A stretch of DNA of 64,000 nucleotides from assembly GCA_907164885.2 (NCBI GenBank), contig OU015498.1:88952142-89016141 (forward strand), written 5' to 3'. Source of the DNA: Dolomedes plantarius (lineage: Eukaryota; Arthropoda; Arachnida; Araneae; Dolomedidae). The translations under genes and the position numbers were made by a program. Within the stretch, counting starts at the first letter, position 1, and every line of letters starts with the position of its first letter. This document shows, in pieces, positions 57,091 to 64,000 of the stretch. Under the pieces are notes generated by a model that worked only from the letters and a program-made list of their open reading frames with translations, had not been told where the DNA came from and ran no database searches.

Positions 57091-60000
57091 TCAATTTTCA
57101 ATGGGTAGGAGGCAAATTTTAGAAATTGGTCTTTTAAAGTAACCATTTTTAGTTTTTACAATTGCTACGCGAATTTTGCCATCCTTGCCTGGAATGACTT
57201 GACTTATCCTGCCAAGACACCATTTAAAGGGTGGAAGGTTGTCTTCCTTTAGTAGAACCATTGCATTCTCATTAATGTTATTTTTAGCAAATTGCCATTT
57301 TTTCCGTTCTTGCAAATGGTTTAAATAATCAATGGACCAACGTTTCCAAATTTGCTCAACCATTTTGGTTAATCGTTGCCAACGGGATAATTTATTGTCT
57401 GATTCATTTATTAAAGGAGGCTCTGGGATCGAATTTATGGGCCGACCTATTAAAAAATGTCCAGGAGTTAAAGATTCTAAGTCCGAGGCATGAGATGATA
57501 ATGGAGAAATTGGCCTTGAATTTAAGATGCCTTCAACTTGGGTGACAACCGTCAAAAATTCCTCATACCATAATTTGGCATCAGCAACAGTTCTTTTTAG
57601 ATGATGCTTGAAGGACTTGACACCTGACTCCCAGAGTCCACCGAAATTCGGGGCTCGAGGGGGAAGGAATTTCCAGGAGATATTCTCCGTAGCCAAAAAT
57701 CTAGATAAACATTCATCAGGAAAATTAGCAAGTGACGCGAGTTTTTTCAATTCTAGACTAGCTCCTATAAAGGTCTTAGCATTATCACTAAATAAGGTTG
57801 AACATTTTCCTCTACGAGCGAAAAATCTCTTCAAGCAAGCAATAAATGCTTGTGAAGTTAGATCGAAAACTATCTCAAGATGTATGGCCTTAGTAACTAA
57901 ACAAACAAAAATAGCTACATACACCTTGTGTAAATTACCCTTTCTTTGATACTTATATCGAATGTAAAAGGGACCACAAAAATCTACACCTGTGTTAAAA
58001 AAGACAGGAGTGGGGTTGACTCTCTCTGGAGGCAAATTTCCCATTAATTGATCTAAAGTAGTAGGTTTGTGTCTAAAGCAAGTTACACAGTTGTGCACTA
58101 CCTTTCTTGCGATATTTTTACCTCCAATGGGCCAAAATTCTTGGCGAACAAAATGTAATAACGATTGAGGTCCTGCATGAAAGTTCTTTAAATGATAATG
58201 CTGGAATATGAGAGTAGTCAGTTTGTGTTTTCTAGGTAGTATTATTTGATGTTTATTATCATAACTTATATTGGCATGAGCCAAACGACCACCTACTCTT
58301 AACAAATCTTCATCAAAAAAAGCATTTAAGTGGCTTACCTGGCCTTTCTTCACCGATTCACCGTTCTTTAGTGTTTTGATTTCCTTATCAAATTCACTTA
58401 CCTGAATAATTTTAATTAATTTCCTTTTAGCCCTTTCTAATTCCTCGTTTGTAATTGGGCCGATTATTTTCATTTTGTTTTTAACATTAAATACAAACCT
58501 GCAAATAAAACTAAAAATACAGATTACTTTAACGTAGTTATTCGACAAATTAAGGAAATCACTCGAAAATGTATTTTCTTTAGTGTTAAGTAAGTTAATG
58601 TCAGAAAGTTTTTTAAGTTCATCTTGGTAAAGCTGCGATTCTTGAAGAGGCACATCAACTGAGATGGGGGTACCAATGGATTCCTCTACAAGTCCAGGAC
58701 CTTGCCACCACAGCGACAAACTTGAAAGTTCATGGGGCGAAGATCCACGAGAAATAATGTCAGCAGGATTGCTAGATGAAGAAATGTGTTTCCATTGATG
58801 CGATTCCGTTAAGTTTTGAATTTTAGAAACTCTGTTTCCAACGAAAGTCTTAAGTTTATATGCCGGTGTCTTGATCCATGCCAGAGCAATTGTCGAATCT
58901 GTGTAAAGACAAACTTCATCAATTTTCAACTTTAGAGAATTGCGAACCTTGACTATCAGTTGCGATAAGAGTAGGCATCCTGATAACTCAAGACGAGGCA
59001 CAGACATAGTTTTTAATGGTGCAACACGAGATTTACTGGCTATGAGATGAGAAGACACAGTATTGTCCTTAGTAATACAAATTAGATAAACAACTGATCC
59101 ATACGCAGATTCGGAAGCATCAGAAAACCCTCGAAGTATGATCTTATCGGCACTGTCAGTCAACACATATCTGTTAATTTTTATTTCTTCAACAGATCTT
59201 AGGCACGAAACAAATTGTTTCCATTCTAACAAAATGTTTTCTGGCAAAGGTTCATCCCAAGAAAGCTTTCTAATCCATAGCCTTTGCAGAAAAATCTTAG
59301 CTTTAGAAATGATTGGGCCTATCAATCCAAGAGGATCATACAATCTTGCAATTGTTGACAAGACGTCACGTTTAGTGTAAGAAGATTTCTCATTTATCAC
59401 TACTTTAAAACAAAATATGTCTTCTTGAGGGTTCCAAATTATTCCGAGTGCTTTAACAGTTGGATCTAAACCCGAAGTAAATTTATGTTCAGGACACTTC
59501 TCCGAAACACTATTCAACAGGTCATTGGAATTAGACTTCCATTTGTGGAGTTGCATTCCACAAGTGTGAAGCATTTGCGTCAACTGGCACTGCAATTCTC
59601 GTGCAGTTTCTAAAGTAGAAGCACCCGAGACAAAATCATCCATGTAAACATCATTAAGGGTAACTTCAGCGGCGAGCGGAAATTTGTCTGCTTCATCCAA
59701 AGCTAGCTGCTTTAAACAACGAATAGCGAGAAATGGGGCCGATTTTGTGCCGTAGGTGACAGTGTTAAGCCGATATGTGGTTGCTAACTCATTTATGTTA
59801 TCTTTCCATAATATTTTTAGTAAATCTCTTTGAGATTCCTCAATCAATATTTGACGATACATCTTTTTAATATCAGCAGTAAAGGCGTACTTATATGTCC
59901 GAAATCTCACCATTATATCACAAATGTTTTCTTGCACTGCACCGGCAAGAAGCAAGTCATTTAGACTTTGTCCCGAAGTACTAGGAGCACTGGCGTTAAA

Positions 60001-62238
60001 TACAACCCTTAATTTTGTGGTCGAATTTTCAGGTTTGTAAACACCATGATGCGGCAGATAATACGACCCTTCACAATTCTGATCGTTATCTACCTTTTCC
60101 ATATGGCCTAAGTTTTCATACTCAGTTATAAATTCTTTATATAAATTTTGCATCATCGAATTTTTATGCAACCGCTTGACTAATTGATTAAGTCTAACGT
60201 TGGCTAAGGCCTTAGATTCACCCAAAAATCCTTCTTTCATGGGCATTTTAACTACGAAGCGACCATCTTTATTTCTTTTGTGAGTTTCTTTAAAATGTGA
60301 CTCACAAAACTCTTCTTCTTTACTAAGGATAGTCTGATCTTCACTAATATTTTCCACAGACCAGAATTTTTCGACTATCTTTTCTATGTTTTCACTTTGA
60401 CAAATTAAACTACATAAATTAGTATATGGTCCTTGATTATTTGTATTTACATAGCCACTAGCGACATAACCAAACACAGTATTCTGAAATATTAATGAAT
60501 TTACAGATGAACGTATTTGTTCACCCTTAACAATTTCAAAGAAAGTCTCCGCTCCCAAAAGCATATCAATTTGGGATGGCTTGGTGAATTCAGGATCTGC
60601 CAACATAACTTGTGGAATTTCTATATTTTCTAAATTCAAATTTGTTGCCGGAACCATATCCGTAATTTTATCAACGACTAAAAAGTTTTGCAACGAAAAG
60701 AACGATCCATTACCATTTGCTATGTTAGCAAAAACTTCAAATTCAATTGGAGTAGGTGTTCCTCCTAATCCCGAAACCGAAATATTTACTTTTTGTTTCC
60801 TTAAATTAGCATTATCAACAAATTGCTTAGTTATGAAATTAGACTGAGAAGCACTGTCAAGGATTACTCTTGCTCTCATAAACTGGCCATAAATATTTTG
60901 CACAAGTACTACAGCTGTTGAAAGGAGAACACTTTTATTTTTTATAAACAAACAAGCAGAGGAAGAAGTATCTGCAGGTGGCGAGTCATTTTTCAGCTCT
61001 GGAGTTATTGTTTCAGCTTGCGCAATATTCAATTCTTCGTTAGAGGGATTTCCATATCGGTGTAAGAGATAATTATGACGACCATTACAAATCTTACACA
61101 AATACTTAGATTGGCGGCAAGAAGTCAATTTATGCCCCGAATTTAAACATAAAATACAAAGTGAGAGATTTTTAACCATATTATAACGTTCCATAGCATT
61201 CAAGTCAAGAAAATTCTTACATTTATAAATAGGATGATTTGATAAATGGCATACTGGGCACTTAGATGAAGAATTATTCATTTTCGTTACGAAAGTGCGC
61301 GTTTTGGAATTCTGAAAATTCAGTTTCGATTTTGGTGGTTGGGTGATATTATTTTGTAGATTTTCCAAAATTTGACATCTTTTTTCAATAAAGGTTGTAA
61401 ACGTGCTCCAATTAGTTAACTCATTTGACGTTAAAGTCATTTCAAATTGTTTACGCGTTTCTTTATCCAACTTTTGCAACACAATATTTATCAACATGGC
61501 TTCACTTAATTTATCCAAATCCAAATCTAATAATTTTAAAGCTCTTAAATGTTTATATAGCTGATCAATTAGTGATCTTAAATCCTTAGCACATTCGTTG
61601 TGTAACCTTTCAATTGAAAGTAATTCTGAAATGTGGGTATTTACAATAAGTCTCTTATTATTAAATCTATTTTCCAAAGCCTTTAATAAAGAACAAAATG
61701 AGTCGTCAGTTGACATTATCCGAGCCGCACTTCCCACTAAGCATGACTGCAAATAGTATAGCTTTTGCGACTCAGATAGTTGATTGTTCGACGAAATTAA
61801 CGAGTCAAATTGGGTTTTAAACAAGTTCCATTCCTCAATATTACCCGAAAACTTCGGTAATGGAATTTCTGGTAGTTTAATTTGGACATTATTACTTTTA
61901 ATTTGAGAACTAGCATTACTATTTTCAACATTATTATGCATACAATTATTATAAATACGTTTGAGGCTTACCTCAAGTTTCAGAATATCAGACTCTATTT
62001 CAGCAAAACTATCTTCGATTTCATTCAAATCTTCATCTTTAACGATTTTGTAGTATTCCAGACGCAAACACTCGATCTGATCGTTTAACCTACGAACTTT
62101 ATCCAATTTCACTTTGATTTCTTCTATTTCGACCTCTTTATTAGTTTCTTGATCCTTTATCGATGATTGCAGTCTAGTTATTTGCGCTTTGATTCCACCA
62201 CGTTTCCTATTCAACGATGTAATATCTTCATCCGCCAT
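57091..62238 (-). CDS. BEL/Pao Gag-Pol polyprotein, intact (1715 aa)
   Basis: A single frame from ATG 62238, 83 nt inside the 5' LTR, to the stop at 57091. Domains in order: N-terminal coiled coil (about 8-95), Gag core (about 115-300) and Cys/His zinc knuckles (327-395, several CxxC units). The aspartic protease has its active site at VILDSAS (Asp461). Reverse transcriptase follows (about 740-900; FTADIKKMYR and YMDD at 865-868). The RNase H-like region has FSDAS (about 1040) and YTDST (1112-1116). The integrase zinc motif spans about H1347-C1387, and the integrase core has Asp1419, Asp1485 (FSDN) and Glu1537. All expected catalytic residues are present and there are no internal stops. Gag and Pol are fused in one frame, as is usual for this group. 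Confidence 0.97.
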   Translation of the reverse strand: MADEDITSLNRKRGGIKAQITRLQSSIKDQETNKEVEIEEIKVKLDKVRRLNDQIECLRLEYYKIVKDEDLNEIEDSFAEIESDILKLEVSLKRIYNNCMHNNVENSNASSQIKSNNVQIKLPEIPLPKFSGNIEEWNLFKTQFDSLISSNNQLSESQKLYYLQSCLVGSAARIMSTDDSFCSLLKALENRFNNKRLIVNTHISELLSIERLHNECAKDLRSLIDQLYKHLRALKLLDLDLDKLSEAMLINIVLQKLDKETRKQFEMTLTSNELTNWSTFTTFIEKRCQILENLQNNITQPPKSKLNFQNSKTRTFVTKMNNSSSKCPVCHLSNHPIYKCKNFLDLNAMERYNMVKNLSLCILCLNSGHKLTSCRQSKYLCKICNGRHNYLLHRYGNPSNEELNIAQAETITPELKNDSPPADTSSSACLFIKNKSVLLSTAVVLVQNIYGQFMRARVILDSASQSNFITKQFVDNANLRKQKVNISVSGLGGTPTPIEFEVFANIANGNGSFFSLQNFLVVDKITDMVPATNLNLENIEIPQVMLADPEFTKPSQIDMLLGAETFFEIVKGEQIRSSVNSLIFQNTVFGYVASGYVNTNNQGPYTNLCSLICQSENIEKIVEKFWSVENISEDQTILSKEEEFCESHFKETHKRNKDGRFVVKMPMKEGFLGESKALANVRLNQLVKRLHKNSMMQNLYKEFITEYENLGHMEKVDNDQNCEGSYYLPHHGVYKPENSTTKLRVVFNASAPSTSGQSLNDLLLAGAVQENICDIMVRFRTYKYAFTADIKKMYRQILIEESQRDLLKILWKDNINELATTYRLNTVTYGTKSAPFLAIRCLKQLALDEADKFPLAAEVTLNDVYMDDFVSGASTLETARELQCQLTQMLHTCGMQLHKWKSNSNDLLNSVSEKCPEHKFTSGLDPTVKALGIIWNPQEDIFCFKVVINEKSSYTKRDVLSTIARLYDPLGLIGPIISKAKIFLQRLWIRKLSWDEPLPENILLEWKQFVSCLRSVEEIKINRYVLTDSADKIILRGFSDASESAYGSVVYLICITKDNTVSSHLIASKSRVAPLKTMSVPRLELSGCLLLSQLIVKVRNSLKLKIDEVCLYTDSTIALAWIKTPAYKLKTFVGNRVSKIQNLTESHQWKHISSSSNPADIISRGSSPHELSSLSLWWQGPGLVEESIGTPISVDVPLQESQLYQDELKKLSDINLLNTKENTFSSDFLNLSNNYVKVICIFSFICRFVFNVKNKMKIIGPITNEELERAKRKLIKIIQVSEFDKEIKTLKNGESVKKGQVSHLNAFFDEDLLRVGGRLAHANISYDNKHQIILPRKHKLTTLIFQHYHLKNFHAGPQSLLHFVRQEFWPIGGKNIARKVVHNCVTCFRHKPTTLDQLMGNLPPERVNPTPVFFNTGVDFCGPFYIRYKYQRKGNLHKVYVAIFVCLVTKAIHLEIVFDLTSQAFIACLKRFFARRGKCSTLFSDNAKTFIGASLELKKLASLANFPDECLSRFLATENISWKFLPPRAPNFGGLWESGVKSFKHHLKRTVADAKLWYEEFLTVVTQVEGILNSRPISPLSSHASDLESLTPGHFLIGRPINSIPEPPLINESDNKLSRWQRLTKMVEQIWKRWSIDYLNHLQERKKWQFAKNNINENAMVLLKEDNLPPFKWCLGRISQVIPGKDGKIRVAIVKTKNGYFKRPISKICLLPIEN

Positions 62239-62299
62239 AATTAAAATCCGAGAACAAAACGAAATGGCTAAATACAGCTCAAATTAAAAGATTCGATCT

Positions 62300-62318
62300 C
62301 CGAGAGAGCGGACCAAAT
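62300..62318 (-). other. BEL/Pao primer-binding site
   Basis: Three bases after the 5' LTR the minus strand reads TGGTCCGCTCTCTCGGAG. The TGG start complements a tRNA CCA end. The tRNA was not identified. Confidence 0.6.
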
Positions 62319-62321
62319 CAA

Positions 62322-62600
62322 TGGTACGATTTACCACTTAAACTTTGCTGGTTCTTTAACATAATTAATTGATGGACTGTAAATTGGTTCGAAATGTTTT
62401 TATTTTCAACAAACGAGAGTTTTAAATGTGCATACAACGCACCGACGAGACATACCTCCGAACAACAACAAGCTTCGAACGCTTCGAGGTGAATGAACTT
62501 CGGCATCCATAGGGTTGCCGTACAAAGCAAAATTAGCGCCAAGGGGAAGAATACAGAAGGGGGAACAATAATGGCGCTAAGTGATAGAGAAGCGGTAACA
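62322..62600 (-). repeat. BEL/Pao 5' LTR
   Basis: 279 bp, identical to the 3' LTR by eye. It should hold the element's promoter. No clear TATA box was seen. Confidence 0.95.
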
Positions 62601-62602
62601 AT

Positions 62603-62800
62603 TAGTAAGGGCCTGTTCACATAGGAGTCCGTTGCGTAGCGTTAAGGGAAAGATGACGTTGAGACGAAAATAAACCAATCATAATCGTTAAAAATTTCAT
62701 TGCTAATCGTTTGGAGGCCTATGATTGGTTTATTTTCGTCTCAACGTCAGCTTTTCCTTAACGCAACGCAACGGACTCCTATGTGAACAGGCCCTAATCC
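62603..62800. mobile_element. PIF/Harbinger-type MITE next to the BEL/Pao element
   Basis: GGGCCTGTTCACATAGGAGT and its complement close a ~190-bp palindromic element, with TAA on both outer sides. It is a sister of 36894-37086, with matching arms ('gacgttgagacgaaaataaa'). It was in the Tigger relic before the BEL/Pao element inserted within 3 bp of its left end. Confidence 0.85.
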
Positions 62801-63111
62801 ATGAAAATGACTCATTACCCAGGCCTTAGCAGATATATTACACATTACTCTCCACATTACAGGCAGTTTAGCATTAAACACATTATTTTTCTTTAATGCG
62901 CGAGGATTTTCAGAGTCGTAAACTAAAAGTGGCTTCATTTAATAATCGCCACTTTCATTAGCACACAATAAAAGTATAATCCTGTCCATCATAGGCTTGT
63001 GCCCAGGAAGTGCCTTCTTCTCTTTGATGATGTAGGTTCTTGGTATTTTTTCCCAAAACAATCCTATTTCACCACAGTTAAAAACTTGGTTTGGTATGTG
63101 TTCCGGAAAAC
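62798..63111 (-). pseudogene. Tigger element, 5' part of the split transposase
   Basis: On the minus strand from 63111: FPEHIPNQVFNCGEIGLFWE, the first catalytic block. The usual Asp of NxDETG is replaced by Gly. Next are KALPGHKPMMDRIILLLCAN and, after a stop, KPLLVYDSENPRALKKNN and ISAKAWVMSHFHG. This is the Tigger order. Joining to the 56525 end after removing both insertions puts 'WINVFETGV' next, at the expected place with a one-base shift. The DNA-binding N terminus is not identifiable beyond 63111. Confidence 0.88.
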
Positions 63112-64000
63112 CCGGTAGCGGGAGCTAATGACTGCTAGGAAGCGGAGCTAGCGATTACCGTGACAACCGCAACGTTATATTCGGTCGAGTGGCAACAGAA
63201 AAAAGAGAAACGGTTTTTTTTTTTTAGATATAAAGGAGAATAAAAGTAGCTCGCATATAGAATATCTTGATATTTTTAGTTCCCCCCGCGGAATTCTGCA
63301 ATCATCTCGTTACGAATTGTATGACCCTGAACAGGGCCTTTTTTTCTCCTTTTTTTTGCAAACTTAACATCTTGTTTGCTGACGGCCACCTTTTCCATAA
63401 CTTGTTAATTATTCTAATCTTACTTCTCAATATTAATTAATTTTACTACTTAATCTTAATTTTCCTTATCTTAATATTATTTAATTTTAATTTTTTTCTT
63501 ACTCTTCAATTACTTGAAGGTTCTAAATTATTTTTATTATTGAAGTAACTGGTAACTTTAAACTTAATTTATCTTAATTATTTTAACTACTGAGCACATT
63601 AACATTGATTACAAATCATCTTGCGACAGGAGATAAAATCATTTGATCAAGGCACTCCAATCATCAAACTCAACTCTGCTCGTTCGGATATAGAACATAT
63701 GGCTATGTTTTATTTTTTGATGTTTTCCTCTCTCGCCGTATGGATTGAAGATTTTTGGAAGTAGGGATAAGTATCCCCTTACATTATTCGTATTCATATC
63801 TCTATTATTCGGTTTTCATTACCCATAGATCGCTCCAACATTCGTATTCAAAATTCTACTCGTAGTGTCGCCATTTCTGCGACATGTTTTAATTCTATTC
63901 GTAGTGTCGTCATTGCTGCGACAGCATGTAGCCTTCAATTTCCACAAACTTTTTAAATTCACAAACAAATTCATCTGCAGTCTTTTATCTGAACTAGCAA
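63112..64000. other. No recognisable gene; short tandem repeat near the end
   Basis: An unrelated GC-richer block (63112-63300) interrupts the Tigger sequence, and AT-rich DNA follows. At about 63855-63925 a ~39-bp unit ('attct..tcgtagtgtcg.c' and 'tgcgaca') is repeated twice. The missing 5' Tigger terminus was not found. Confidence 0.5.

Larger units (their letters stand above)
56521..62605 (-). mobile_element. Complete BEL/Pao LTR retrotransposon
   Basis: Two 279-bp LTRs (56526-56804 and 62322-62600) look identical base for base. Each reads TG...CA on the minus strand. The 5-bp target duplication ATTAG (56521-56525 and 62601-62605) is perfect. Between them is one open gag-pol frame. The element is 6075 bp. 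Identical LTRs plus an open frame indicate a very recent insertion. It landed in a Tigger relic, immediately beside a Harbinger-type MITE. No env-like frame is present. Confidence 0.97.

Overview
The window is AT-rich eukaryotic DNA, with coding sequence interrupted by long introns and canonical GT-AG signals. It is packed with DNA transposons, tRNA-derived SINEs, Helitrons and very long (TA)n tracts. The mix (DUF4817-type and Tcb1-type Tc1/mariner elements, piggyBac, Tigger, a BEL/Pao retrotransposon and one SINE family) suggests an arthropod, most likely a spider. That assignment rests on remembered family resemblance, not a search.

One host gene is convincing. It lies on the minus strand: a TATA-type promoter near 46265-46272, exon 1 (45716-44902), one 22,254-bp intron, and exon 2 (22647-22212). 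The phases agree across the junction and give a 416-residue protein. The protein has two membrane helices followed by a protein-kinase C-lobe. The lobe lacks the N-lobe, the catalytic Asp, the catalytic-loop Lys and Asn, and the DFG motif, so it is a membrane-anchored pseudokinase of a form I do not recognise. A weak candidate exon sits at 7435-7623.

Region by region. 1-13.7 kb: a TTAA-flanked MITE, a degenerate tandem array, a mariner foldback element, SINEs, a solo LTR (7801-8349) and a degraded piggyBac (8638-10380). 13.7-22 kb: further degenerate tandem arrays, several MITEs and a second mariner foldback. 22.2-45.7 kb: the pseudokinase gene. Its intron holds hAT MITEs, two Helitrons, SINEs, two DUF4817-type elements and a Tigger relic containing two nested repeats. 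46-53 kb: the gene's promoter, a Tc1 pseudogene, a mariner pseudogene and a nearly intact Tcb1-like element set in a (TA)n tract. 53.3-63.1 kb: a four-layer nest in which an inverted-repeat element was hit by Tigger, then a Harbinger-type MITE, then a complete BEL/Pao element with identical LTRs and one uninterrupted 1715-residue polyprotein. The last ~0.9 kb has no recognisable gene.

The BEL/Pao element is the youngest and only clearly intact mobile element. Nearly everything else is a non-autonomous or broken copy.
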